The position numbers and the translations under genes were made by a program. Positions 32,678-41,613 of a DNA stretch of 64,000 bases are shown here, one piece after another. The stretch comes from Duganella flavida (GTDB lineage: Bacteria > Pseudomonadota > Gammaproteobacteria > Burkholderiales > Burkholderiaceae_D): positions 24,832-88,831 of the forward strand of contig NZ_WWCN01000023.1 of assembly GCF_009857445.1 (NCBI RefSeq), read 5' to 3'. Each line of letters opens with the position of its first letter. Positions within the stretch are counted from its first letter, which is position 1. Below the pieces are notes generated by a model. That model did not search any database and was not told the DNA's origin. It saw only the letters and a list, made by a program, of their open reading frames with translations.

Positions 32678-34993
32678 TTAACGCGAGCGCCAGACGGCTT
32701 GGGTGGTTTCGGCTGGCGCCGTTTGACGGGCGGCTTCTTTGCGGGCACGGGCGTCGTCCAGGGTGGCGACGACGGTGCCGCTTTCCACTGCCAGCGCTTC
32801 CTCCGCCACTACTTTCGCTTGCACCGAGGCCAGCACTTTCTGTGCGGCAGCCAGGCGGCGGGTTTCCAGTTCTAGTAATTTCTGCTTGGTCGCGGTCATG
32901 GCGGCGGTGGTGTCGGCCACTTTGCGCTGCATCGCGGCGTGCGCCTGGGCGGTTTCCAGCAGGGCTTTCTGTGCGGCGGCTTTCTCGGCTGCTGCTTGCG
33001 CGGCGGCTTGCTCGGCCAGTTCGCGTTCGTGCATGGCTCCGGTTTCTGCTTCGGCCTCAACCGCGCGTTGGCGGGCGCTGGCGGCGACGGCTTTCTCGGC
33101 TTCCAGACGGCCGGCAATTGCTTGCGAGGCGCGTACTTCCGAGGCAGTCGTGATGCGCTGCTGGGTCAGTTTCTGGTCGATCAGCGCCAGCGATTTGCGC
33201 TCGCATTCGACAAATTCCCGTTCAGCTTGCAGCAGTTCTGCAGCCTTGGCAGCTTTCTCTTGCTCGACGCGGGCGCGGTCGGCGTGCACCACGCCCAGTT
33301 CCACGGCCAGGCTGGCTTGCGCTGCCAGCGCTTGGGCGGCGATGGCTTTTTGTTCTGCTTCGGCCGACACTTGGGCGGCCATCAGGCGCGCTGCTTCGGC
33401 TTCCTGGTTGGCGGCGTCAGTCAGGCGCTGGTCGGCTTCGCGCTGCTGGCGGAAGGCGTCGGCTTGCGCGCGCTCGGCGGCGATGCGCTGCTGGGCGGCG
33501 TCGGTGGCGCGCTGTTCGGCGGCCAGTTTTTCTTTCAGCGAGGCGATGGCTTGTTGTTCAGCGGCGGCACGCGCCTGTTCGGCTTGCAGAAGCTGTGCCG
33601 CTTGCTCGGCGCGCTGGACGGCGACGGCGTTGGCAGCTTGTTGCGCTTCAGCGTGCTGCGCCAGCGTGGCGATTTCGGCTTGTTCGGCGTCGTTCTGGCT
33701 GGCCGACAGCTCGGCGGCAGCACGCGACATGGCGGCGCGCTGGTCGGCCAGGCCGGCGGCGCGTTGCTGCTCAACGGCGTCGGTGCGGGCGGCTTCGGCG
33801 GCGACTTCGTCGGCGGCCTTGCGCTGCTTGGCTTGCTCCAATGCGGCGGCTTCCGCTTCCACTTTGGCCAGCGTGGCCATCTCGGCTTCTTCTTCCGCGT
33901 GCACGCGGGCCAGTGCGACGGCGCGCAGCTGGTTGTCGACTTCGATACGCGCTTCGGTGGCGGCGATGATGCGGGCGTCGGCTTCGCGGCGCGCCTGGGC
34001 ACTGGCGGCGGCCACGGACTCTATGCGCTCGCGGTGGATGGCGGCGTCGCGGATTTCTTTTTCGGTTTGCAGGCGCAGGCGCAGCGATTGCGCGGCGCTA
34101 CGCTCGGATTCGGCCTTGGCCTGGGCGATCTGCTCGCGTTCCTGCTCCAGATGGGCCAGCGCGCGGGCTTCTTCCAGCGCGCGCACTTCGGCGGCGGAAC
34201 GGTTGAAGGCCGCTTCCAATGCCACCTGATCGGCGCGTTCGCGCTGCTTGGTCAGTTCCAGTGCGTCCGATTCCGCTTCGGCCAGCTGCTGCGCGGTCTG
34301 GCGGGCGCCGGCGGCGTGGCGTTCACGTTCGCGCGCCAAGGTGGCGACGCGAGCGTCGGCGGTGGCGATGCCGACCACTTCTTCTTTCGCAGCCTGCACT
34401 GCGGCCACGCGTTCGGCGGCCTGCATGCGGGCTTGCTCGGTGTGCGCCTGCAGATCGGCAGCGGCGCGCGAGGCTTGTTCGGTCAGTTCGGCTTCGGTGG
34501 CGATGTGTTCGTGAGCGCGCTTGCGGCTTTCTTCTTCGGCCTTGGCGCGCACTTCGGCGGCTTTGCGGATCTGGTTGTCGGATTCGGCGCGGGCGCGCAG
34601 TTCGGCGGTTTCCTGCTTGACGGCGTCCAGGCGCGCCACGCTGGCCTGGGCGGCGGCGCGCAGCGATTCCAGGCGTTCCTTGTTGGCGGCAATCGCATCT
34701 TCCGAGGCTTGCGCGTTCTGCAGCGCGACGGCGGCGGCGGCGTTGTCCATGGCGGCGCGGTCTTCGGCCAGCGCGCGGGCGCGGGCTTCGGCGTGGGCGC
34801 GGCTTTCGGCGGCGCAGGCGGCCTTGGCTTCGGCTTCTACCCGGGCGATGGCTTCCTGGATGGCTTTCATTTCCATCGCCGCCCGTGGCATGGGCATGGC
34901 GGTGGGCTCGTCCACCTCATGCAGCGAGACCAAAGGGATCGGGAGCAAATCGAAGTCGTTCGCGCGGTCTGGTTGGGTCAGTTGTGCTTGCAT
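32678..34993 (-). CDS. Large Ala/Glu-rich coiled-coil protein of unknown function
   Basis: A 771-residue protein without signal peptide or membrane segment. Seen: an N-terminal non-helical piece of about 40 residues (DFDLLPIPLVSLHEVDEP), then roughly 700 residues dominated by Ala, Glu, Gln, Arg and Lys with almost no Gly or Pro, which predicts one very long alpha-helical coiled coil; the tail (about 755-771) is again irregular. There are many loosely repeated AEQQAxAxxEA-like blocks but no exact repeat. I do not recognise a family. It could be a cytoskeletal scaffold or spacer. Antisense frames are open over the whole length because of codon bias, but this strand has the start, ribosome site (GAGAA) and ordered composition. 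Confidence 0.75.
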   Translation of the reverse strand: MQAQLTQPDRANDFDLLPIPLVSLHEVDEPTAMPMPRAAMEMKAIQEAIARVEAEAKAACAAESRAHAEARARALAEDRAAMDNAAAAVALQNAQASEDAIAANKERLESLRAAAQASVARLDAVKQETAELRARAESDNQIRKAAEVRAKAEEESRKRAHEHIATEAELTEQASRAAADLQAHTEQARMQAAERVAAVQAAKEEVVGIATADARVATLARERERHAAGARQTAQQLAEAESDALELTKQRERADQVALEAAFNRSAAEVRALEEARALAHLEQEREQIAQAKAESERSAAQSLRLRLQTEKEIRDAAIHRERIESVAAASAQARREADARIIAATEARIEVDNQLRAVALARVHAEEEAEMATLAKVEAEAAALEQAKQRKAADEVAAEAARTDAVEQQRAAGLADQRAAMSRAAAELSASQNDAEQAEIATLAQHAEAQQAANAVAVQRAEQAAQLLQAEQARAAAEQQAIASLKEKLAAEQRATDAAQQRIAAERAQADAFRQQREADQRLTDAANQEAEAARLMAAQVSAEAEQKAIAAQALAAQASLAVELGVVHADRARVEQEKAAKAAELLQAEREFVECERKSLALIDQKLTQQRITTASEVRASQAIAGRLEAEKAVAASARQRAVEAEAETGAMHERELAEQAAAQAAAEKAAAQKALLETAQAHAAMQRKVADTTAAMTATKQKLLELETRRLAAAQKVLASVQAKVVAEEALAVESGTVVATLDDARARKEAARQTAPAETTQAVWRSR

Positions 34994-35096
34994 GAGAGTT
35001 CTCGCAGTTGGATTTCCGAGCTCTCATTATCATGTAGCCCACAAGCAAGCCTAAGCGTGAGAAGAAGCGGAAAAGCCCGCTAATTCTCAGGTTGGC

Positions 35097-35273
35097 TTAC
35101 TGGGTGTACAAGCAAGTGATCAGCAATTGCACGCAGGCGCTAAGGGCGATCACCATGAATACGACATAGCCGGCCCACAGCGATTTGCGCTGCGACCGCA
35201 ACAGTCGTTGAACCGCAAAAGATTCTTCATAGCCATCGTCGCTGCGCCGTGGATCGAAAGTCTCGTCGTACAT
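35097..35273 (-). CDS. Small single-pass membrane protein
   Basis: A 58-residue open frame starting at ATG 35273 with GGAGG eight bases upstream. Seen: an acidic and basic N-terminal half (YDETFDPRRSDDGYEESF, then RLLRSQRKS) and one hydrophobic helix at about 32-55 with two cysteines (LSACVQLLITC). Inside-positive charge places the N-terminus in the cytoplasm. It lies upstream of the coiled-coil gene on the same strand (103 bp), so the two may be functionally linked, but I see no proof. No family recognised. Confidence 0.65.
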   Translation of the reverse strand: MYDETFDPRRSDDGYEESFAVQRLLRSQRKSLWAGYVVFMVIALSACVQLLITCLYTQ

Positions 35274-35524
35274 CACTGCGTCCTCCTAGTTAAACCAGCT
35301 GCAAGCTTAGCGCCGGTCACCTAAAGGTTTTATAAAGATGCGTGATCCCGCAGTAAATTTATCGTAAATGACAGCATTCACCGTACGTTTATACGGCGTT
35401 GATTGTGCAGCCCAATTTCTTTAGAAATTATTCACAGCCAAGCCAGCACGCTGGATGAGGATGAACAACTGTCCTTGGCTGGCGCCGCGCGCCCGGATGC
35501 AGTTGCCGCTACCGCATCAAGTCC

Positions 35525-36505
35525 TCAAATTGGCAGCGGCGGCTCGTCCATCAGCGCGACTTGCTCGCGCAGTTCCAGCACGCGGTTTTGCCAGTAGTGC
35601 TGGGTGTTGAACCAGGGGAAAGCCGCCGGGAAGGCCGGGTCGTCCCAGCGCCGCGCCAGCCAGGCCGAGTAGTGGATCAGGCGCAGCGTGCGCAGCGCCT
35701 CCACCAGATGCATCTGGCGCGGGTTGAATTCGCAGAAATCCTCGTAGCCGGCCAGGATGTCGCCCATCTGGCGCACTTGCTCGGCGCGCTCGCCGGACAA
35801 CATCATCCAAAGGTCTTGAATTGCCGGGCCCATGCGGGCGTCGTCGAAGTCGACGAAGTGCGGGCCGGCGTCGGTCCACAAGACATTGCCGCCGTGGCAG
35901 TCGCCGTGCAGGCGCAGTTGCGGCAGTTCGCCGGCGCGGTCGTAGCAGCGGCGCACGCCGTCCAGCGCTTGCTGGGCGATGCTGGCGTAGGCTTCTTTCA
36001 GGTCAGGTGGAATGAAGCCGTTGGCTTGCAAAAATTCGCAGGGTTCGGTACCGAAGCTGGCGATGTCCAGTGCCGGGCGGTGCTGGAACGGCTTGGCCGC
36101 GCCCACCGCGTGAATGCGGGCGATGAAGCGGCCGGTCCACTCCAGCACGGCCGGATCGCCCAACTCAGGCGCGCGGCCGCCGTGGCGGGTGAAGACCGCG
36201 AAGCGAAAGCCCTCATAGTGATGCAGCGTGCTGCCGTTCAGCGCCAGCGCCGGCACCACCGGGATTTCGGCGGTCACCAGTTCCTGCGTGAAGGCGTGCT
36301 CTTCGAGGATGGCCTCGTCAGTCCAGCGGCCGGGCCGGTAGAACTTGGCGATCAGCGGTTTGTCGTCTTCGATGCCGACTTGGTAGACACGGTTTTCGTA
36401 GCTGTTCAGCGCCAGCAGGCGGCCATCGCCGCGCAGGCCGATGCTGTCGAGGGCGTCGAGCACACAGTCTGGGCTCAAGGCGGAATATGGGTGGGGTGCA
36501 GTCAT
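35525..36505 (-). CDS. srkA: Stress-response Ser/Thr protein kinase SrkA (RdoA/YihE family)
   Basis: A 326-residue cytoplasmic kinase of the aminoglycoside-phosphotransferase fold. Seen: NSYENRVYQVG (nucleotide loop), IAKFYRPGRW with the ATP lysine, RLHGDCHGGNVLW (catalytic loop with Asp) and FVDFDDARMGPA (metal-binding Asp). Known: E. coli YihE/SrkA protects cells against death from antibiotics and redox stress. The start is uncertain: ATG at 36505 or 36514, neither with a clear ribosome site; the shorter one puts the first domain at the usual place (LSPDCVLDALDSIGL near residue 10). It is divergent from the UPF0149 gene with about 65 bp between. Confidence 0.9.
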   Translation of the reverse strand: MTAPHPYSALSPDCVLDALDSIGLRGDGRLLALNSYENRVYQVGIEDDKPLIAKFYRPGRWTDEAILEEHAFTQELVTAEIPVVPALALNGSTLHHYEGFRFAVFTRHGGRAPELGDPAVLEWTGRFIARIHAVGAAKPFQHRPALDIASFGTEPCEFLQANGFIPPDLKEAYASIAQQALDGVRRCYDRAGELPQLRLHGDCHGGNVLWTDAGPHFVDFDDARMGPAIQDLWMMLSGERAEQVRQMGDILAGYEDFCEFNPRQMHLVEALRTLRLIHYSAWLARRWDDPAFPAAFPWFNTQHYWQNRVLELREQVALMDEPPLPI

Positions 36506-36569
36506 AGCCGCCATTGTACGGGGCGCGGCGTGTATACTGTCAGATTCCCCCAAATAAAAAGAGCAAAAT

Positions 36570-37265
36570 ATGCAACTCGATCAGCCACTGAGCGATAAAG
36601 AATTCGACGAATTGGACAGCTTCCTGCTGTCCGACCGCACTCCTGAAGATGCCATGACGATGGACATGCTGCACGGTTACCTGACCGCCATCGCCATCGG
36701 CCCGGAACCGATCATGCCATCCGAATGGCTGAAGAAAGTCTGGGGCAAGGAAGATACCGACGTGCCGTCCTTCAAGCACGAGAAGGAAGCCGCGCGCATC
36801 ACCGAGCTGATCATGCGCTTCATGAACGAAGTGCTGGTGACGTTTGAAGTGGCGCCGAAGGAATTCGAGCCGCTGTTCGTCGAGCACGATCACGAAGGCC
36901 AGACCCTGATCAACGCCGAAGCCTGGTGCTGGGGCTTCTGGGAAGGCATGGAGCTGCGTCCGGGCTCGTGGCAGCCGATCTGGGATTCGGAGCAGTCCGC
37001 CTTGATGCGTCCGGTGTACCTGCTGGGCGCCGACGAGATCGAAGAGGAAGAACTGGCGCTGGTGGAAGATCCGGTCAAGGCCCACAAGCTGGGTCTGGAG
37101 CTGGAAGCCAACCTGCCGAACATCTACAAGTTCTGGCTGCCACTGCGCAAGGCCGGCGTGGAAACCGTCAAGCGCGAAGAGCCGAAAGTCGGCCGCAACG
37201 ACGACTGCCCTTGCGGCAGCGGCAAGAAGTACAAGAAATGTCACGGCGCCGACTCGGCTGAATGA
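36570..37265 (+). CDS. UPF0149/YecA family protein with SEC-C zinc motif
   Basis: A 231-residue cytoplasmic protein. Seen: an N-terminal YgfB/YecA domain (PEDAMTMDMLHGYLTAIAIGP, then WCWGFWEGM) and a C-terminal SEC-C motif (GRNDDCPCGSGKKYKKCHG near 209-227) with Cys-x-Cys ... Cys-His zinc ligands, as in the tail of SecA. Known: the family is common in Proteobacteria, and the SEC-C tail can bind ribosomes or SecB-like partners; the molecular role is unclear. Its stop overlaps the mntH start (ATGA at 37262-37265), so the two are translationally coupled. Confidence 0.9.
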   Translation: MQLDQPLSDKEFDELDSFLLSDRTPEDAMTMDMLHGYLTAIAIGPEPIMPSEWLKKVWGKEDTDVPSFKHEKEAARITELIMRFMNEVLVTFEVAPKEFEPLFVEHDHEGQTLINAEAWCWGFWEGMELRPGSWQPIWDSEQSALMRPVYLLGADEIEEEELALVEDPVKAHKLGLELEANLPNIYKFWLPLRKAGVETVKREEPKVGRNDDCPCGSGKKYKKCHGADSAE

Positions 37266-38578
37266 CCTTCAAACTGCCCACCACTGCGACCGCGCCGTTC
37301 TGCCCGTCTGAGGTAGCGGGCACGGTCGCCGTGCCGGAGGGCGATCCGTTCTGGAAAAAAGTCCTGCGCTTTGCCGGCCCTGGCCTGTTGGTCTCGGTCG
37401 GCTACATGGACCCGGGCAACTGGGCCACCGCCATCCAAGGCGGTTCGCAGTTCGGCTATCAATTACTGTTTGTGGTGGTGCTGTCCAGCCTGGCGGCGAT
37501 TGTGCTGCAATGCCTGAGCATGCGGCTGGGGATCGTCACTGGCAAGGATCTGGCCGTGCATTGCCGCGAGCAGTACCGGCCCGCCGTGGGCAAGGCGCTG
37601 TGGGGCTTTGCCGAGATTTCCATCATTGCCTGCGACCTGGCCGAGGTACTGGGCTGCGCGCTGGCGTTCAAGCTGCTGCTGGGCGTGTCGCTGCCAGTCG
37701 GCGTAGCGCTGACGGCGCTCGATACCCTGATCGTGCTGGGCTTGAAAGGCAAAGGTTTCCGGCAAGTCGAGGCGATTGTGCTGGGGTTGATCCTGACGGT
37801 GGCGCTGTGCCTGTTTGCGGAGCTGCTGTTCGTGCAGCCGGACTGGCATGCGGTGGCGGCGGGCATGGTGCCGTCGTTGAGCGCACTGTCGTCGCGCGAG
37901 CCGCTCTATCTGGCCATAGGCATCCTAGGCGCGACGGTGATGCCACACAATCTCTACCTGCATTCGTCCGTGGTGCAGACGCGCGTGGTGGGCAAGCATG
38001 ACCAGGCCAAGCGGCAGGCGATCGGCTTGTCGCGCATTGATACGGTGGTGTCGCTGCTGCTAGCCCTGCTAATTAACGGCGCCATCCTGGTGCTGGCAGC
38101 GGCTGCGTTTTACGAGCCGGGCAACACGCGCGTACTGGATATCGATGACGCTTATCGCCTGCTGGAGCCGGTGGCCGGGACGGCGCTGGCGGCCATCCTG
38201 TTCGGATTGGCGCTGCTGGCGTCGGGCCAGAGTTCGACTTTCACCGGCACCATCGCCGGGCAGGTGATCATGGAAGGCTTCCTGAAGATGAAGATTCCGT
38301 GCTGGCAGCGGCGCGCCATCACGCGCGGTCTGGCGCTGATCCCGGCCATGATAGGCGTGATCGCGCTGGGTGAGCATTCGGTGGGCAAGCTGCTGGTGTT
38401 GAGCCAGGTGGTGCTGAGCATGCAGCTGCCGTTTGCTATGTATCCGCTAATTAGCCTGACGTCGCAGCAGCGCATCATGGGTAATTTTGTGAATGCGTGG
38501 TGGACCACGGCGCTGTCGTGGTTCCTGTTCGTGGTGATCTCCAGCGCCAATGCGTGGCTGGTGTGGCAGGCGTTCTGA
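37262..38578 (+). CDS. mntH: Nramp family divalent metal transporter (MntH)
   Basis: A 438-residue membrane protein with about eleven helices. Seen: TM1 motif GYMDPGNWATAIQGG with the metal-binding DPGN, and TM6 motif GATVMPHNLYLHSSVVQTR with MPHNL, the classic Nramp signatures. Known: MntH imports Mn2+ and other divalent ions with H+. The start overlaps the end of the UPF0149 gene. I see no manganese-regulator operator or metal riboswitch upstream, because the gene has no leader of its own. Confidence 0.94.
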   Translation: MTFKLPTTATAPFCPSEVAGTVAVPEGDPFWKKVLRFAGPGLLVSVGYMDPGNWATAIQGGSQFGYQLLFVVVLSSLAAIVLQCLSMRLGIVTGKDLAVHCREQYRPAVGKALWGFAEISIIACDLAEVLGCALAFKLLLGVSLPVGVALTALDTLIVLGLKGKGFRQVEAIVLGLILTVALCLFAELLFVQPDWHAVAAGMVPSLSALSSREPLYLAIGILGATVMPHNLYLHSSVVQTRVVGKHDQAKRQAIGLSRIDTVVSLLLALLINGAILVLAAAAFYEPGNTRVLDIDDAYRLLEPVAGTALAAILFGLALLASGQSSTFTGTIAGQVIMEGFLKMKIPCWQRRAITRGLALIPAMIGVIALGEHSVGKLLVLSQVVLSMQLPFAMYPLISLTSQQRIMGNFVNAWWTTALSWFLFVVISSANAWLVWQAF

Positions 38579-38646
38579 AGCAGATCAATACCTTCGACTG
38601 ACATCGGTTCTATAAAGGAAGGCCCACCTTGCCTAAGGGAGCCGCC

Positions 38647-39039
38647 ATGCACGCCCTACTCCTCGTCGCCATGCCATTGATTTTTGATTGCCCGCGCGTG
38701 ATCGACATCGAACAAACTACGCTGGTAGCGGACAAGACGTGGGAACTGGTGCAGGATGCCGACCTGCCGCCGGCATCGCTGACAACGGTGGCCGTGTACA
38801 CCCAGCATCCGAGCGACGGCGGCAACCTCGCCCCCGACCACAGCGAGAAGACCGCCGACACCGAAATCACCAGCTGGCGCCTGCCGCCCGACTTCGCGCC
38901 GTACTGGGCAGCCTGTGTCTACATCCACTCGCGCATCCTGCTCGCCAAGCGCATCCCGGCCGAAGCCAGACAATGCCACCTCACCGAAGCCCTGCGCGCC
39001 AACAAGCCGAACGGCGTGTTGTCTTTTGTGTGCGAATGA
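38647..39039 (+). CDS. STY0301-like secreted protein
   Basis: A 130-residue protein; start at ATG 38647, which has GGGAG upstream. Seen: a short hydrophobic start (MHALLLVAMPLIF) then DCPRVIDIEQT, W-containing strand, TTVAVYTQHPSDGGNLAPDHSEK, a TSWRLP strand, YWAACVYIHSRILLAKRIP and a terminal VCE. The spacing of CP, W, Y-x-x-P, L-x-PD, W-x-L, YW-x-x-C-x-Y and L-x-x-x-IP residues matches the STY0301 family of small periplasmic proteins as I know it. Known function: none. The signal peptide is unusually short, so export is not certain. Confidence 0.65.
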   Translation: MHALLLVAMPLIFDCPRVIDIEQTTLVADKTWELVQDADLPPASLTTVAVYTQHPSDGGNLAPDHSEKTADTEITSWRLPPDFAPYWAACVYIHSRILLAKRIPAEARQCHLTEALRANKPNGVLSFVCE

Positions 39040-39123
39040 AAGTTACGTCTGCGCTACCGCATTCTGCATTTGCCCCGGCATTACTGTTAAAGTTCTGCCT
39101 GTAACTGAACGAAGATAGAAAAG

Positions 39124-39999
39124 ATGTTAGGAAAACAAAAACTGCCGCCGCGCGCGTTGGCGGCTGAGACGCCGGAGCAAGCGGCTGCCAAAAAGCTGGC
39201 GCGCGAGCAGCGCGATGCGCAGGTGCGCGGGGTGGCGTCGATTCATGAGATGCGCGAGGCCATCAAGCTGGCGTCGCGCCGGCTGCCGCATATCACTGAG
39301 GTGCCACGCGTTGGGTTGCTGGATGCCGCGGCGTTTCGTGCGCGCGCTGCGCTGAACCTGCCGTTCCTGGTCGAGGGTATTGTGGGGCGCTGGCCGTTGA
39401 CCAGGCAGCAGCCATCCATCCTGCGCGAGCGCCACGGCCACATGCCGGTGCGCGCACGCGTTGGCGATTACATCGGCACCGCTTTCGCGCCGGACCGCGC
39501 CATGCAGGATATGACGATGGCCGAGTATCTCGATCTCGCCGAGCGCACCGAAGGCCTGCCGCCTTATCTTGGCAATCTTGAGTTGAAAGAGTTGAATAGC
39601 ATGTGCCACTGGCCCACCTTCTTCGACAAGATGGGCCCGCCGCGTTTCTGGATCGGCCCGGCCGACACGGTCACACCGCTGCATTGCGATTACGACGACA
39701 ATATCTTCGCGCAGATCTGGGGCACCAAGCGCATCTTCCTGGCGCCGCCGCATCACGATGAGTTCCTGTATCCCAAAGAGGCCAACGCCATCCTGTTCGG
39801 CTCGCCTTTCGATCCGGAAGCGCCGGACTACGAACGGTATCCGCTGGCGCGCCAGGCCAATCTGGTTGAGGTGATTGTCCAACCTGGCGACATGCTGTAC
39901 GTCCCGGCAGGCTGGTATCACCAGGTACACGCCCTGACCTTCTCGCTCTCGTCCAACCGCTGGGCGCGCGCCGTGCCCTTGGTCATGCAGGCGGTTTGA
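39124..39999 (+). CDS. Cupin-like/JmjC Fe(II)-2OG oxygenase
   Basis: A 291-residue protein. Seen: PRVGLLDAAAFRARAALNLPFLV (typical opening of the cupin_8 fold), the iron ligands in TPLHCDYDDNIFAQIWG (H-x-D) and WYHQVH (second His), and GDMLYVPAGWYH strand. Known: JmjC/cupin_8 proteins hydroxylate protein side chains or histones using 2-oxoglutarate; bacterial members include ribosomal-protein hydroxylases. Substrate here unknown. It has a long basic N-terminal extension (KKLAREQRD). Its end overlaps the hydrolase gene on the other strand by 17 bp. Confidence 0.88.
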   Translation: MLGKQKLPPRALAAETPEQAAAKKLAREQRDAQVRGVASIHEMREAIKLASRRLPHITEVPRVGLLDAAAFRARAALNLPFLVEGIVGRWPLTRQQPSILRERHGHMPVRARVGDYIGTAFAPDRAMQDMTMAEYLDLAERTEGLPPYLGNLELKELNSMCHWPTFFDKMGPPRFWIGPADTVTPLHCDYDDNIFAQIWGTKRIFLAPPHHDEFLYPKEANAILFGSPFDPEAPDYERYPLARQANLVEVIVQPGDMLYVPAGWYHQVHALTFSLSSNRWARAVPLVMQAV

Positions 40000-40849
40000 G
40001 CACGTAGTCCGCTACATCATCGAGCGTCGGCGCCAGCCAGCGTAGCGGCGCAGCGATGGAGGCGACCAGCGTGGTGTGCCGTACCGCATCGTAATAGCGT
40101 TCCTGCACCGGGACCTGCTGCGCGCGCAGCAATATCGCCAGTTGTCCAGTGTTGCGCACCGGGTCCACCAGCTTGTCCTGGCGCGCAGCGATCAGCAAGG
40201 CCGGCGGCGCTGCCGCGCTCACATGATGGACAGGTTGAGAATCCGCCGGCGTGGCCGGGAAATGAAATACCGGCTTGGTGGTTGGATTTTGGATCGGCAG
40301 AAAATCATACGGCCCGGCCAAGCCGATCCAGCCGCGCAAGGCCGAGGGCGACATGCCCTGCTCTGCCAGCCAGCGCGGGTCCAGTGCCACCATGGCGGCG
40401 TTGTAGGCGCCAGCGCTATGCCCCATCACATACAGGCGTTTCGGGTCGCCGCCATAACGCGGCGCTTCGCGTGCGGTCCACGCCACCGCACGTGCGGCGT
40501 CGCGCAGGAATTCTGGATAGCTCACCTCGGGATAGAGCCGGTAATCGGCAATCACCGCTACGATGCCGCGGGCGGCCAGCGCCCGGCCGACAAACGCATA
40601 GTCGCCACGCGCGCCACTTACCCAGTTGCCGCCGTAGAAAAACACCACGACCGGCGCCGTGCCGCTCTGGCTGCGTGGCCGGTAAATGTCCAGCTTGCGG
40701 CGCGGGCCATCGCCATAGGCAACGCCTTCAATGCATTCAGACGCGCCGCCCGGCGACAAAGCGTTGAGCGCGGTCAGCGGCGAACAGGCGGCTAGCGCCA
40801 GCAATAACACCGGCACGCCGATAGCGAGTAAAAAATAGGGACGAATCAT
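39983..40849 (-). CDS. Lipoprotein alpha/beta hydrolase (esterase-like)
   Basis: A 288-residue enzyme with a lipobox signal (residues 1-22, LALAAC), so probably bound to a membrane on the periplasmic side. Seen: oxyanion-hole motif FFYGGNWVSG (Tyr in place of the usual first His of HGGxW), nucleophile GHSAG, and a late Asp (RQDKLVDP) and His (AVRHTTLV) that complete the triad. It resembles the BD-FAE/carboxylesterase group that hydrolyses small esters, including feruloyl or acetyl esters. The exact substrate is open. It overlaps the cupin gene tail to tail. Confidence 0.87.
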   Translation of the reverse strand: MIRPYFLLAIGVPVLLLALAACSPLTALNALSPGGASECIEGVAYGDGPRRKLDIYRPRSQSGTAPVVVFFYGGNWVSGARGDYAFVGRALAARGIVAVIADYRLYPEVSYPEFLRDAARAVAWTAREAPRYGGDPKRLYVMGHSAGAYNAAMVALDPRWLAEQGMSPSALRGWIGLAGPYDFLPIQNPTTKPVFHFPATPADSQPVHHVSAAAPPALLIAARQDKLVDPVRNTGQLAILLRAQQVPVQERYYDAVRHTTLVASIAAPLRWLAPTLDDVADYVLKPPA

Positions 40850-40929
40850 GGCAGCGTCGCAGCATTGATGAGCAAAGCCTGACTTTAACCCACGCGATCA
40901 CACGCCTATGTACGCCACAGTACTCACAC

Positions 40930-40956
40930 ACAAAAACGCCGGCATCGGCCGGCGTT
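40930..40956 (-). terminator. Rho-independent terminator after orn
   Basis: AACGCCGG and CCGGCGTT with loop CATCGG (40935-40956); on the minus strand it runs into a T-rich tail and follows the orn stop by about 8 bp. Confidence 0.85.
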
Positions 40957-40963
40957 CGAGTGC

Positions 40964-41560
40964 TTACAGCTTGATGAAGTGCTCACGGTAGTACTTGAGT
41001 TCTTCGATCGATTCCACGATGTCGGCCAGCGCCGTGTGCTTCTGCGCTTTCTTGAAGCCGCTGACCATGGAAGGATTCCAGCGCTTGCCCAGTTCTTTCA
41101 AGGTCGAGACGTCGATATTCCGATAGTGGAAGAAGGCTTCCAGCTTCGGCATGTAGCGCACCATGAAACGGCGATCCTGGCCGATGGTGTTACCGCACAT
41201 CGGCGCTTTGCCCTTCGGCACCCACAGCTTCATGAACTTGATCAGCTCTTCTTCCGCCGCAGCCTCGGTCACGGTCGATGCTTTCACGCGGTCGACCAGG
41301 CCCGAGCGGCCGTGCGTGCCCTTGTTCCAGGCATCCATCTTGTCCAGCGTTTCGTCCGACTGGTGGATGGCAAATACCGGGGCCTCGGCCAGCACGTTCA
41401 GGTGCATGTCGGTGATGACCATTGCCACTTCGATAATGCGATCGGTGTCCGGCTCCAGGCCGGTCATTTCCATATCCACCCATACCAGGTTGAACTCGTT
41501 CTGGCGCGGCGTCGCCGGCGCAGCAGCGGAACCTTCTGGCAAATCTGTAGCTTGTGACAT
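40964..41560 (-). CDS. orn: Oligoribonuclease Orn
   Basis: A 198-residue DEDDh exonuclease. Seen: LVWVDMEMTGLEPDTDRIIEVA with the first Asp and Glu, APMCGNTIGQDRRFM with the middle Asp, and KKAQKHTALADI with the His and final Asp, all in the expected order. Known: Orn cleaves short RNAs and pGpG, the product of c-di-GMP breakdown, so it completes c-di-GMP turnover in a cell that also has the Wsp system. The N-terminus is about 18 residues longer than E. coli Orn and low in complexity. It is divergent from the M48 protease (54 bp). Confidence 0.95.
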   Translation of the reverse strand: MSQATDLPEGSAAAPATPRQNEFNLVWVDMEMTGLEPDTDRIIEVAMVITDMHLNVLAEAPVFAIHQSDETLDKMDAWNKGTHGRSGLVDRVKASTVTEAAAEEELIKFMKLWVPKGKAPMCGNTIGQDRRFMVRYMPKLEAFFHYRNIDVSTLKELGKRWNPSMVSGFKKAQKHTALADIVESIEELKYYREHFIKL

Positions 41561-41613
41561 AATTCTCTCTTGGCTAAATTAATCCGAATCCGCCATTTTC
41601 TCACAGGCACAGA

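Noticed and set aside
32939..35083. 714-codon plus-strand frame opposite the coiled-coil gene
   Set aside because: Composition is Gly/Phe/Leu-rich mirror of Ala/Glu codons; no ribosome site. The minus-strand frame has start, ribosome site and ordered helical composition.
35274..35524. Possible extra gene in the 250-bp gap between the 58-residue gene and srkA
   Set aside because: No frame with ribosome site; only short imperfect repeats of AGCCAAGCCAGC type are visible.
37200..37262. Metal riboswitch before mntH
   Set aside because: The gene starts inside the end of the preceding coding sequence, so there is no leader to hold one.
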